Positions 35,111 through 43,854 of a stretch of DNA of 64,000 bases are shown here, piece after piece. Under the pieces are notes generated by a model that saw only the letters and a program-made list of their open reading frames with translations, was not told the origin of the DNA and did not search any database. Position 1 is the first letter of the stretch; each line of letters starts with the position of its first letter. This stretch comes from Duganella aquatilis (GTDB taxonomy: Bacteria; Pseudomonadota; Gammaproteobacteria; Burkholderiales; Burkholderiaceae_D), in the NCBI RefSeq assembly GCF_009674565.1, contig NZ_WKJL01000014.1:1-64000 (forward strand), in the 5' to 3' direction. A program made the position numbers and the translations under genes.

Positions 35111-35138
35111 GATACTGCTACTGCTTTACGGAAAAGTG

Positions 35139-35975
35139 TTATTCGGCCCAGACGATGGCGCCAGTATACGCGGTCACGAGCACCAGCAGGCCAAAAGCGA
35201 TGCGATACCACGCAAATACCGTAAAGGTGTGCGAGCTGATATAGCGCAGCAGCCAGCGCACGCACAGGAAAGCCGAGATGAACGCCGACACGGTGCCGAT
35301 GGTAAACAGCGGCAGGTCGGCGGCCGACAGCAGCGCGCGTTCCTTGTACAGCGAGTAGATGGTGGCGCCCATCAGGGTCGGAATCGCCAGGAAGAACGAG
35401 AACTCGGTGGCGACCTGGCGCGACAGGCCGAAGATCATGCTGCCCATGATGGTGGCGCCGGAGCGGCTGGTGCCGGGAATCAGGGCGAAGGCCTGGGCGA
35501 TGCCGATTTTCAGCGCGTCCAGCGGCTTGAGGTCGTCGACCGAGGTGATGCGGGCCGACGACGGCCGGTCCTTGGCGCGCTTTTCCACCCACAGGATGAC
35601 GAAGCCGCCGATGATGAAGGCCAGCGCCACCGGCACCGGCGCGAACAGCACGCGCTTGATGGCCTTGTCGAACAGCACGCCGAGCACGGCGGCCGGGATG
35701 AAGGCGATCACCACATTGGTGGCGAAGCGTTGCTGGCGCGGATCACCGAGGCCGGTCAGCACGGCGATGATGCGGGCGCGGAACTCCCAGATCACGGCCA
35801 GCATGGCGCCGGCCTGGATGACGATCTCGAACACTTTCATTTTTTCTTCCATGCCGTGGAAACCCAGCAGGTGCTCAGTCAGGATCAGGTGACCTGTGGA
35901 GGAAATCGGCAAAAACTCCGTAAAACCTTCAACCAGGCCCATGATGAGGGCTTTCAGCGCGAGTACGATGTCCAT
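35139..35975 (-). CDS. uppP: Undecaprenyl-diphosphatase UppP (BacA)
   Basis: This 278-residue, eight-span membrane enzyme has both family motifs: GLVEGFTEFLPISSTGHLIL near the N-terminus and FALIPGTSRSGATIMGS in the middle. It recycles undecaprenyl diphosphate to the monophosphate carrier for peptidoglycan and other envelope glycans, and confers bacitracin tolerance. It is upstream of recQ on the same strand with only 28 bases between, so co-transcription is possible. Confidence 0.96.
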   Translation of the reverse strand: MDIVLALKALIMGLVEGFTEFLPISSTGHLILTEHLLGFHGMEEKMKVFEIVIQAGAMLAVIWEFRARIIAVLTGLGDPRQQRFATNVVIAFIPAAVLGVLFDKAIKRVLFAPVPVALAFIIGGFVILWVEKRAKDRPSSARITSVDDLKPLDALKIGIAQAFALIPGTSRSGATIMGSMIFGLSRQVATEFSFFLAIPTLMGATIYSLYKERALLSAADLPLFTIGTVSAFISAFLCVRWLLRYISSHTFTVFAWYRIAFGLLVLVTAYTGAIVWAE

Positions 35976-36109
35976 GAATTAAGTATTTACACGTGGAAGA
36001 TTGAGAAAAAGGAACGGCAAGCAGGGTGCCGGGGTCGAAGCTTACCATGCCGGACACACAATTTTGCCAATGTGACGCAAGCGTAATCGAGCCTTCCTTA
36101 AGGCTGAAT

Positions 36110-36142
36110 GAAAAAAAGCCCCCGCAGCAAGCTGCGAGGGCC
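36110..36142 (-). terminator. Rho-independent terminator, minus strand
   Basis: On the minus strand GCCCTCGCAGC pairs with GCTGCGGGGGC, followed by seven T (complement of A run 36111-36117). It would end transcripts of the TonB receptor gene 36253-38640 before uppP. Confidence 0.82.
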
Positions 36143-36188
36143 AAATAGCGACCGCTGGAGCGGAGTCGCGAGGGAGATGCTCCTCAAA

Positions 36189-36248
36189 CCGGGGTCAGTT
36201 CTGCCATTGGTACATGAGCTCGTGTGCGATTGGCAGAACTGACCCCGG
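36189..36248. repeat. Long inverted repeat with 18-bp perfect arms
   Basis: CCGGGGTCAGTTCTGCCA at 36189-36206 is exactly complementary to 36231-36248, around a 24-base loop. It lies 4 bases after the TonB-receptor stop. It shares the GGGGTCAG core with the 30-bp palindromes at 16948 and 26969, so it may belong to a wider family of dispersed palindromes. It could also form a long hairpin before the terminator at 36110. Confidence 0.8.
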
Positions 36249-36252
36249 ATAT

Positions 36253-38640
36253 TTAGAAGGTGACGTCGAGGCGGGCGCCGAAGTAGCGTTGGAAGTCGCG
36301 CGGCGGCATCCATTCGGTGGTGTTGACCGCCACCGGCGTGTTCGGCGCTTTCGGGCTCCAGGTGCCGTTGGCGATGGCGTTGTTCAGGCCCGTCGCGTAG
36401 CGCTTGTCGAACAGGTTGTTGACCAGGAAGCTGACCTTGTAGCGGTCCTGCTTGTCCTTGACGCCGAAACTCAGGTTGGTGATGCTGTAGGCGCCCTGGA
36501 TGGTGCCCGGATCCTGGTTCAGCGAGAACTGCGTGCGGCTCTGGTAGCGCGTCGAACCGGCGATGAAGCCGTTGAAGCTGTACGACGGCAGCATCAGGTC
36601 ATATTGGCCGCCCAGGTTGATCTTGACCTTGGGCGCATTCGGCAAGGTCTTGCCGGCCAGGTTCTGCACGAAGGTGTTGTTGAACTTGGGATTCTGCGCG
36701 CAGCCCGGTCCCGGCACGCCGGCGGTGCCGGCAGCATTGATGACGTTGTAGCACGGGCCGTTCTCGAACGACTGGATCGTGGCTTCCGTATAAGCGAAGC
36801 TGCCGTTCAGCTGCAGTTCGCGCGTCACGCGGACGTTGCCTTCGACTTCCAGACCCTGGGTGCGCAGGCCGCCGATGCTGTTCAGGCCGGTGCGGAAGGT
36901 GCCGTCGTCGTCAAAGAAGCTCGACGATTGCTGGAAGTGCTTGAAGTTCGTCCGGAACAGCGCCACGCTGAACATCGCGCGGTTGTCCCACAGGCTTTGC
37001 TTCCAGCCCAGCTCGTAGCTCTTGGCGGTTTCCGGCGCCACGGCAGGCAGGGCGGCGGTGGCGGCGGTGAAGCCGGAGGTCAGGTCGTAGGCCTTGCCCT
37101 TGTGGCCGGTCGACGCCATCGCGTACACCATGCCGTCCTTGCTCAGGCGGTGTTCCAGGCCCAGCTTGTAGGTGCTGCTCTTGTCGGTGTCGGACTTGGT
37201 GTAGAACTCGGTCGTCGCGTGCACCTGCGGCGGCACCGTGTAGCGGCGGAAATTGTAGCCGGTGTCTTCGTCGTTGTAGCGGGCGCCGAGGATCAGGCTG
37301 GTGTCCGGACGGAAGTCCCACGAGCCCTGGCCGTAGATGGCCTTGCTGGTGTTCCAGGCGTCGGCGCCATAGGCGGTGCCGTAGGCCTGGATCAGCGGCG
37401 CCTTGGTCAGCTCGCGCGTCAGGTCGTTCTTGCCGTACCACAGACCGGCCACGTAGCGCACCGCACCCTTGTCCGGCGAGGTCAGGCGGAATTCCTGGGT
37501 GGTCGATTTGACGTCGAAGAAGCCGTACTGGTACAGGCCGCCGTGCATGCCGGTCGGCTGGCCGTTCGGCAGCAGCAGGAACGGCAGGATATCGACGTCG
37601 GTGTTGTCGTTGTCCTGGTAGTCGTCCATATGGTACTTGCTGTACGACGAGATCGAGCTCAGCGTGTGGCCGGCCAGCGGGCTCTTGTCGTCGAAGGCCC
37701 AGTCCAGCTTGACGCCGGTGCCGACGTCGTGGAACTTGCCGCCGGTCGGGTAGTCGTTGCGCACGTCGCGGTTGTCCGGGCTGATGGTGATGCCGGACAG
37801 CACCACCGACGGCGGCAGCTGCGGCGCATTGCGGTACAGTGCGCCCGGCGACATCGAGGTGAAGGCGGTCGAGCAGCAGAATTTTTCGGTGCGGTTGTAG
37901 TGCGGCGTCAGCGTCAGGGTCAGTTCCTCCAGCGGTTGCCATTCGAGCTTGCCGCTGATGTTGTCGCCCTTGCTGCCGTTGAGCTTTTTGCCGGTGGTCA
38001 GGTTGTTGAGCGTGCCATCGAAGTTGGTCTTGCTGGCGGCCAGGCGCACGCGCAAGGTGTCGGACACCGAACCGCCGGTGCTGACGCCGACGCGCCATTC
38101 GTCGTCATTGGTGACGTAGGTGGTGGCGTTGGTCTTCCACGGTCCGCCGATCGGCTTGGTGGTGATGTTGATCGCACCGGCAATCGAGCTCTTGCCGAAC
38201 AGCGTGCTTTGCGGACCTTTCAGTACCTCGATGCGGCCGACGTCGGCCAGGTCCTTGAAGGCGCCGGCCTGCATGCCCAGCGGCACGTCGTCGACGATGA
38301 CCGCCACGTCGGCCTCGACGCCGATGCCCAGCGAGAAGGTGCCGATGCCGCGCATATTGATGCTGAAGTTGCCCGGCTGGGTGCCGTAGGACAGCGTCAG
38401 CGCCGGCGACAGCGACGGAATGTCTTCCAGGTCGCGCACGTTGGCGCGTTGCAGGACGGCGTCGTTCAGCACAGTGATGGATGCGGGCACGTCCTGCAGA
38501 TTCTGCGCGCGCTTGTTGGCGGTGACGATGACGGATTCGAGCTTGCCGTTGTCCGCTTCCTGCGCGACCGCAGCGCCGCCCAGCAGCGTGAGTGCAACAG
38601 CGGCCGTGATGAGCCGCAGTTTTGGTTGGTGCGAGTGCAT
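36253..38640 (-). CDS. TonB-dependent receptor of the uronate polysaccharide locus
   Basis: This 795-residue outer-membrane receptor has a signal peptide (ending VAQEA, near residue 26) and a TonB-box-like LESVIVTANKRAQNLQDVP. The plug follows (IPSLSPALTLSYG, then VLKGPQSTLFGKSSIAGAIN) and a beta-barrel ending RLDVTF. It probably imports uronate-containing oligosaccharides. A palindromic LacI-type operator (38686-38699) lies 46 bases upstream of the start. It is followed by inverted repeat and terminator. It is upstream-adjacent to GH105-DUF4861 (38751-40937) on the same strand but separated by 110 bases with its own operator, so it has its own promoter. Confidence 0.92.
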   Translation of the reverse strand: MHSHQPKLRLITAAVALTLLGGAAVAQEADNGKLESVIVTANKRAQNLQDVPASITVLNDAVLQRANVRDLEDIPSLSPALTLSYGTQPGNFSINMRGIGTFSLGIGVEADVAVIVDDVPLGMQAGAFKDLADVGRIEVLKGPQSTLFGKSSIAGAINITTKPIGGPWKTNATTYVTNDDEWRVGVSTGGSVSDTLRVRLAASKTNFDGTLNNLTTGKKLNGSKGDNISGKLEWQPLEELTLTLTPHYNRTEKFCCSTAFTSMSPGALYRNAPQLPPSVVLSGITISPDNRDVRNDYPTGGKFHDVGTGVKLDWAFDDKSPLAGHTLSSISSYSKYHMDDYQDNDNTDVDILPFLLLPNGQPTGMHGGLYQYGFFDVKSTTQEFRLTSPDKGAVRYVAGLWYGKNDLTRELTKAPLIQAYGTAYGADAWNTSKAIYGQGSWDFRPDTSLILGARYNDEDTGYNFRRYTVPPQVHATTEFYTKSDTDKSSTYKLGLEHRLSKDGMVYAMASTGHKGKAYDLTSGFTAATAALPAVAPETAKSYELGWKQSLWDNRAMFSVALFRTNFKHFQQSSSFFDDDGTFRTGLNSIGGLRTQGLEVEGNVRVTRELQLNGSFAYTEATIQSFENGPCYNVINAAGTAGVPGPGCAQNPKFNNTFVQNLAGKTLPNAPKVKINLGGQYDLMLPSYSFNGFIAGSTRYQSRTQFSLNQDPGTIQGAYSITNLSFGVKDKQDRYKVSFLVNNLFDKRYATGLNNAIANGTWSPKAPNTPVAVNTTEWMPPRDFQRYFGARLDVTF

Positions 38641-38685
38641 GTGGTATCTCCTATAGTTTTTGATTTTGGTACTTCAACTAGATTG

Positions 38686-38699
38686 TGGTAGCGCTTCCA
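38686..38699. promoter_or_regulatory. LacI-type operator upstream of the TonB receptor
   Basis: TGGTAGCGCTTCCA is a near-perfect palindrome with a central AGCGCT. It lies between the GH105 gene stop and the receptor start. It differs from the TGAAATCGATTTCA motif and from the AAACGTTT sites at 41819-41940, so a different regulator is implied. Confidence 0.55.
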
Positions 38700-38750
38700 T
38701 TGCGGGGTTGAAAAAATCCGCCGGCGTCTGGTGGACGGCCGGCGGGGCGG

Positions 38751-40937
38751 TTACTGCGTGGTGACGTTGAGCGGCGCTTTCAGCTTTTGCGCGTAGCTGC
38801 GGACATAGGCATCCCAGGCGGCGGCGTCGGCAAAGTCGCCGCTCTTGCTCCAGCCGGCGCCGAAGTAGTAGACGAAGGGATTGCCCGGCTGCGCCTGGCC
38901 GGCGGTGAACTGCTGCTTGTCGATCAGCGCCGTGCCGCTGACGCCGGCCGGCAGCACCACGCCGCAGCCGATGCTGCCGTCGTCGCCGTGCGGCGGCTGC
39001 CAGTAGGCGGACCAGCCTTCCGCCGGCTGCGTGACGTAGTGGCCGTCGCCGTCGCGCTGGACGATGCCGACGCCGACCGTCAGTGGCTGCGTGGTTTTGA
39101 AGCGGGTCTCGACGCGCGTCATGTTGGAGCCGGCGTCGATCGAGAAGCGCTTCACCTCGGAAACCTTGCTGCCGTTGCCGGCATCCCAGTCGCCGTAGGT
39201 CAGTTCGAACACGGAGCGCAGCGGGCCGTCGGCCAGCACCTTCCAGCGCTTGAAGTTGGACGAGTTATGCAGCTTGCCGTCGACGATGATGGAGGTGCCG
39301 CCGCAGCCGCGGCTCTGGCCCACGTCATAGAAGTCCAGGCCTTCGCCGATGTCGTGGTGATACTCGCCGCGCTTGTACCATTTGTCGACCACCGGCGTGC
39401 GCACCTTCTTGACCCACACGTCCACGCCGCTGCTGATCAGGTGTTCCTTCGGATCGTTGATGATGGCGGGGCCGTACACACGGTGCGCGGTGCGGTCGCT
39501 CTCCCAGGCGAAATCGTCCAGGCGTTCCGGCACGAAGCGCGCATGCGTCTTGACGTCGGCCGGCGGCACGACGGCCAGGCGCTCGGCCGGCAGCACCAGG
39601 TAGCGCCGCGTTTCGCCGGCCGCCAGGTTGACCGGGAACACGATCTGCTTGCCGATCACCTGCGAGTTGAGAATGGCCGAGGTGGCGGCGTCCATCACCA
39701 CCGGCTTGCTGATGCCTTTGCCGATGGTGGCTTCGGCCAGCTCGTCGCCGCGCACGCCGCCGGTCGGATTGGCCACGCTGACCGTTTGCGGTTTGGTCTT
39801 TTCCAGCACCGCCATGCGATACACCTCGCTGCCGGCCAGCAGGAAGCCGCCGACGCCATAGACTTCGGTCAGATTGTCATCGAAGACTTTCGGCGCCAGG
39901 CCGATAGGCTGCACGTGCGTCAGCTTGCCGTCCGGCTGGACGTTGGCCACCAGCGCGGTCCACGCCTTCTGCACCGCGGGTTTGAAGGACCTGGCGTCCA
40001 GCAGTCCCTGGTTGACGCCCCAGGCGAAGGCGTAGGCGTACAGCGCCGAGCCGCTCGACTCCTTCATCGGATAGGTGTCGGGATCGAGCAGGCTGGCGCG
40101 CCACAGGCCGTCCGGCTGCTGCAGCGTGAGCAGCTTGGCCGCCATGTCCTTGTACTGCTGCACGAAGCGCGCGCGTTCCGGATGATTCTCCGGCAGGTAT
40201 TGCAGCACGCGTACCAGACCGCCCATCACCCAGCCGTTGCCGCGTCCCCAGTAGACCTTCTTGCCGTTGGCTTCGCGCTTGTCGAAGTAGTTGGAGTCGC
40301 GGAAGTACAGGTGTTCTTCCTTGTCGTACAGGTAGTCGGAGGTCACCCACCATTCGCTGATGGCGAAGTCCAGGTAGCGCTGGTCGCCGGTGATGGCCCA
40401 CAGACGCAGCCAGGCCGGCGGCGCCATGTACAGCGCGTCGCACCACGACCAGCGGTCCTGGTTGCCCTTGACGGTGAATTCCAGCGTGCCGTTGCGGCGG
40501 TTGGCCAGGATGTCGTCGAAGCTGGCGCGCATCGGCGCGATCATCTTCGGATCGTGCGTTTGCAGATACAGCTCGGCGTAGGTCTGGCCGACGATATGGT
40601 CGTCCGCGTGGTAGTGGTTCGGGCCGAGGTTCCAGTTGTTCTTTTCACCCATGGCGATCATCGCATCGCGGTATTTGCTGCTGCCGGAGATGTTCGCCAG
40701 CGCCATGATGCCGTTGTAGCCCACCGCCTGCGTCCAGTCGTCCGGGCGGTGCTTGCTGGGATTGGCCAGCTGCCAGTCGGCCACGCGCTCCATGGTGGAC
40801 AGCACGGCCTTGGGATTGATGGCGGCCGACGGCGCAGCCGCCTGCACGGCGGGCGTGTCGGCGGCATGGGCGGGAATGGCGTGGCACATGGCCGCCACGG
40901 CGGCCAGTACTGCAATACGCAGATGCGATGAGGTCAT
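38751..40937 (-). CDS. Secreted GH105 (GH88-type) hydrolase fused to DUF4861
   Basis: The 728-residue protein has a signal peptide (cut after PAHA). Residues ~40-375 form a GH88/GH105 unsaturated uronyl hydrolase domain: NHYHADDHIVGQ (aspartates 112-113), WSWCDALYMAPPAW (D167, like the catalytic Asp of YteR) and VYWGRGNGWVMGG. These enzymes remove the 4,5-unsaturated uronic acid left by lyases. Residues ~390-728 match DUF4861 (HDIGEGLDFYDVGQSRGCGG). Fusion of the two places both in the periplasm. Start 40937 has GGAGA; the longer frame upstream overlaps udh antisense-free but in another frame and is rejected. Confidence 0.85.
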   Translation of the reverse strand: MTSSHLRIAVLAAVAAMCHAIPAHAADTPAVQAAAPSAAINPKAVLSTMERVADWQLANPSKHRPDDWTQAVGYNGIMALANISGSSKYRDAMIAMGEKNNWNLGPNHYHADDHIVGQTYAELYLQTHDPKMIAPMRASFDDILANRRNGTLEFTVKGNQDRWSWCDALYMAPPAWLRLWAITGDQRYLDFAISEWWVTSDYLYDKEEHLYFRDSNYFDKREANGKKVYWGRGNGWVMGGLVRVLQYLPENHPERARFVQQYKDMAAKLLTLQQPDGLWRASLLDPDTYPMKESSGSALYAYAFAWGVNQGLLDARSFKPAVQKAWTALVANVQPDGKLTHVQPIGLAPKVFDDNLTEVYGVGGFLLAGSEVYRMAVLEKTKPQTVSVANPTGGVRGDELAEATIGKGISKPVVMDAATSAILNSQVIGKQIVFPVNLAAGETRRYLVLPAERLAVVPPADVKTHARFVPERLDDFAWESDRTAHRVYGPAIINDPKEHLISSGVDVWVKKVRTPVVDKWYKRGEYHHDIGEGLDFYDVGQSRGCGGTSIIVDGKLHNSSNFKRWKVLADGPLRSVFELTYGDWDAGNGSKVSEVKRFSIDAGSNMTRVETRFKTTQPLTVGVGIVQRDGDGHYVTQPAEGWSAYWQPPHGDDGSIGCGVVLPAGVSGTALIDKQQFTAGQAQPGNPFVYYFGAGWSKSGDFADAAAWDAYVRSYAQKLKAPLNVTTQ

Positions 40938-40969
40938 GCGGTTTGTCTCCGTGATGGCTATGTATTTTT

Positions 40970-41791
40970 TTATTTGTAGATCGGGCCGGCCGTCACGAAC
41001 GGCCCGCCCTGGTAAATCGTTGGCGCATCGCCGGCAGCCGGGTAGTCGGCGCTGTCGGGGAAGTTGTTTGCGTAGTCGGCGGAGCTGTGCTGCGGCACGT
41101 AGCCCAGGTGCGAGGCGTGCTTGTTGTCCCACCATTTGACGGCGTTGTCCGAGGTGCCGAAGGTGATGGTGTGACCGACGCGCGGCGTGAACAGCGAGCA
41201 GCGGATCAGTTCCACCAGGTCGTCGTAGGCCAGGTAGGTGACCATCATGCGCGGATTCTTCGGTTCCGGGAACGAGGAGCCGATGCGCAGGCACACGGTT
41301 TCGGTGCCGAAGCGGTCGTAGTAGTAGCGCGACAGCGCTTCGCCGAAGGCTTTCGACACGCCGTAGAAACCGTCCGGGCGCAGCGGCATGCTGGCGTCCA
41401 CCAGGTCGGTGGTCTTGTAGTAGCCCACCACGTGGCTGGAGCTGGCGTAGATCACGCGCCTGACGCCGCACTTGTGGATCGCCTCGTACAGGTGGTGCAG
41501 GCCGAGGATGTTGGCGTTCATGATCGGTTCGAACTTGTCTTCCACCGAAATGCCGCCGAAGTGCAGCACGGCGTCCACGCCTTCCATCATGGCCATGACC
41601 TTGTCGCGGTCGGCCAGGTCGCCGATAACGATTTCCTCGCCTTTGCGCGCGGGGCCCAGATCCTTGACGTCATTCAGGCGGACGACATCCGCCCAGGCCT
41701 TGGCGCTCTCGCGCAGTATGGTTCCCAGGCCGCCGCCGGCGCCGGTCAGCAGGATGCGTTTGAAAGGTTTTGCGCTTGAAGTAGTGGTCAT
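40970..41791 (-). CDS. udh: Uronate dehydrogenase
   Basis: This 273-residue short-chain/extended SDR enzyme matches uronate dehydrogenase along its length: RILLTGAGGGLGTILRES (NAD motif), DAVLHFGGISVEDKFE, VIYASSSHVVGYYKTTD, FYGVSKAFGEALSRYYYDRF (Tyr-x-x-x-Lys) and RIGSSFPEPKNPRMM. Udh oxidises D-glucuronate and D-galacturonate to aldarolactones using NAD. It shows that the locus degrades uronic acid-containing glycans. It heads the minus-strand operon with GH105-DUF4861 (32-base gap). Three LacI-type operators lie in its divergent promoter with the lyase-like gene. Confidence 0.9.
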   Translation of the reverse strand: MTTTSSAKPFKRILLTGAGGGLGTILRESAKAWADVVRLNDVKDLGPARKGEEIVIGDLADRDKVMAMMEGVDAVLHFGGISVEDKFEPIMNANILGLHHLYEAIHKCGVRRVIYASSSHVVGYYKTTDLVDASMPLRPDGFYGVSKAFGEALSRYYYDRFGTETVCLRIGSSFPEPKNPRMMVTYLAYDDLVELIRCSLFTPRVGHTITFGTSDNAVKWWDNKHASHLGYVPQHSSADYANNFPDSADYPAAGDAPTIYQGGPFVTAGPIYK

Positions 41792-41818
41792 GTTTTTGGT
41801 CTGTGTTTGGCTTGTTGG

Positions 41819-41830
41819 TTAAACGTTTAA
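41819..41830. promoter_or_regulatory. LacI-type operator 1 in the udh/lyase-like promoter
   Basis: TTAAACGTTTAA is a perfect 12-bp palindrome, 28 bases upstream of the udh start. It is the best of three AAACGTTT-like sites in this divergent promoter. Confidence 0.65.
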
Positions 41831-41864
41831 TCGCAAGTATAACCATTTTCGTTCTGAGGTCAAT

Positions 41865-41876
41865 CTAATCGTTTAA
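41865..41876. promoter_or_regulatory. LacI-type operator 2 in the udh/lyase-like promoter
   Basis: CTAATCGTTTAA differs from TTAAACGTTTAA at two positions. It starts 46 bases after operator 1. Confidence 0.45.
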
Positions 41877-41930
41877 CTTCGTTGCATCAGTCCACGCTTT
41901 ACCTCGGCAAAAAAATCACATACCATCCGT

Positions 41931-41940
41931 AAAACGTTTT
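41931..41940. promoter_or_regulatory. LacI-type operator 3, proximal to the lyase-like gene
   Basis: AAAACGTTTT is a 10-bp palindrome 22 bases before the start of the lyase-like gene, in context GTAAAACGTTTTCC. Confidence 0.5.
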
Positions 41941-41961
41941 CCATAAAAATTGAGACACCAA

Positions 41962-43845
41962 ATGACATCCTTGAATTCCACCGCGCTGGCGGTGCTGCTG
42001 GCCTTCGCTCCCGCCTCCGCCGTTATCGCCCAGATTCCCGCCCAGGTCACCCCCGCCAACTACGTGCCGCCGCTGGCGACCACGCCGATGAACCGCATCG
42101 TGCAGGACAACGCATACAAGCAGCTGGACTACTTCTTCAAGAAGCTGGCGACGGAAAAAGAGGGCATCGTCATGGACGGCACCTCGCCGTTCAAGAGCGG
42201 CGACAAATTCCTGCCGGGGAAAGTGGCGGCGGGCCTGGGCCATGTGCTGCTCAACACGCCGAAGGACGATCCGACGCTGGAGCAGAAGCTGAAGGATTAC
42301 CGCGACATCGCCGACATGACGGTCGGCATGGACAACCACACCTGGGGCATCTACTACTACATCGGCACGCTGGTGAAGCTGAAGCAGGCCGGCCTGCTGG
42401 AACGCGCCGTCAGCCCGGCCACGCTGGAGAAGCTGCGCAAGCAGCTGGACTGGCGCACCTTCGTCACACCGCAGTGGGATCTGATCTCGCTGCCGACCAA
42501 TTACTACGGCGTCGCCTTCAGCATCGCGCGCCTGCGCATGCTGATGGGCTGGGAGGACGACAGCGCCGGCAAGGTACTGCTGGAGAAAATGCTCACGCAT
42601 TACAAGACCTACTCCGGCAAGTTCGGCTTCTCCGACGAGACCGACGGCGAAGGTCGCTTCGACCGTTACAGCATTCTGCTGATCGCCGAGATCTGCGAGC
42701 GCTTCCTGGAAACCGGCCTGCAGCCGACCGACGAACTGAAAGGCCTGCTGCGCAAGGCGGCCGATATCGCGCTGAACGTCTCCAACACCGCCGGTGATGG
42801 CTTCAGCTTCGGCCGCAGCCTGGGACCGTATGGCGAGACGGCGTTGGTGGAAATCCTGTCGGTGTCAGCCTACCTCAACGTGCTGACGCCGGAAGAGAAG
42901 CAGTACGCCTACGCCTTCTCGTCGCGCGTGGCGGCGCGCTACATGGACTTCTGGTACGACCCGTCCATGCATTCGCTGGACATGTGGGGCAAGGGCCGCC
43001 GCACCGATACCTATCGCGGCAAGCACCGCATCCTCGGCGAGAACTTCTCGCTGCTGCACCAGCTGCTGTCCACCAACGAGATGTGGAACGAGGCCGGCTT
43101 CAAGGACGTGCAGCCGAAGGCCGATCTGCAGGCGTGGCTGGACAAGACACGTCCGCAGTTCAGCGTGACCACCTTCGCGCAGGGCGAATACGACCGCGCG
43201 CTGGCGATTTTCCGCGACGGCAAACACGTGGTCAGCCTGAACATGATCAACGGTGGCATCAGCCAGCATGACAACAGCCCTTACTATCCGCTGCCGTTCG
43301 CGCAGGGCATCGTGTCTGGCGTGTCGGACAGCGGCAGCGCGCATCCGCAGCTGCTGCCGAAGTTCACCATGGCCGACGGCTCGCAGCTGATAGCCGCCGC
43401 CTGGCTGAAGGATATCAAGACCGCCAAGGATGGTGAACGCTACACCATCACCTACCGCCAGGATGAACTGGACAAGCTGGGCAAGCGCTCACCGGTGAAG
43501 GACGCGCGCATCAAGCTGCACACCACCTACAAGCTGGAACACGGCATGATGACCCGTACCGATGTCTATACGCCGGTGGGCACGCAGGAAGTCGAGAAGA
43601 TTTCACTGGAATTCGCGTCGTTCTCGGATCAGGCTACTATTCAGGGTAATACCGTCACGTTCGCGCAAGGCGATGTGAAGGAATACAGTGTCAGCGGCTT
43701 GCAGCAATGCCAGTCCGCGCCGACCAATGGCAGCAAGGACTTCATGGCGCCATACGGCGCGATGAAAACGCTGGTGACCTGCAGCACCGGCAAGCTGACC
43801 TTGAAGGAGCCGCTGACGATCAAGTGGAGCATCAAGTATCAATAA
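41962..43845 (+). CDS. Secreted polysaccharide-lyase-like protein of uncertain family
   Basis: The 627-residue protein has a signal peptide (ending VIAQIPA). Its N-terminal two thirds are alpha-helical with PTNYYGVAFSIARLRMLMGW, GFSFGRSLGPYGETALVEIL and SLDMWGKGRRTDTYRGKHRI, consistent with an (alpha/alpha) toroid of the polysaccharide lyase type. The last third looks like beta-sandwich. I cannot name a family; heparinase-like or PL27-type (rhamnose-glucuronate lyase) are guesses from context. Position opposite udh and beside GH105 suggests it makes the unsaturated uronates that GH105 removes. ATG 41962 has only a weak ribosome site. Confidence 0.6.
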   Translation: MTSLNSTALAVLLAFAPASAVIAQIPAQVTPANYVPPLATTPMNRIVQDNAYKQLDYFFKKLATEKEGIVMDGTSPFKSGDKFLPGKVAAGLGHVLLNTPKDDPTLEQKLKDYRDIADMTVGMDNHTWGIYYYIGTLVKLKQAGLLERAVSPATLEKLRKQLDWRTFVTPQWDLISLPTNYYGVAFSIARLRMLMGWEDDSAGKVLLEKMLTHYKTYSGKFGFSDETDGEGRFDRYSILLIAEICERFLETGLQPTDELKGLLRKAADIALNVSNTAGDGFSFGRSLGPYGETALVEILSVSAYLNVLTPEEKQYAYAFSSRVAARYMDFWYDPSMHSLDMWGKGRRTDTYRGKHRILGENFSLLHQLLSTNEMWNEAGFKDVQPKADLQAWLDKTRPQFSVTTFAQGEYDRALAIFRDGKHVVSLNMINGGISQHDNSPYYPLPFAQGIVSGVSDSGSAHPQLLPKFTMADGSQLIAAAWLKDIKTAKDGERYTITYRQDELDKLGKRSPVKDARIKLHTTYKLEHGMMTRTDVYTPVGTQEVEKISLEFASFSDQATIQGNTVTFAQGDVKEYSVSGLQQCQSAPTNGSKDFMAPYGAMKTLVTCSTGKLTLKEPLTIKWSIKYQ

Positions 43846-43854
43846 AGGAGTGGT

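Noticed and set aside
38751..41471. N-terminal extension of GH105-DUF4861 to 906 codons
   Set aside because: The added part overlaps udh on the same strand in another frame and has no homology; start 40937 has signal peptide and ribosome site.
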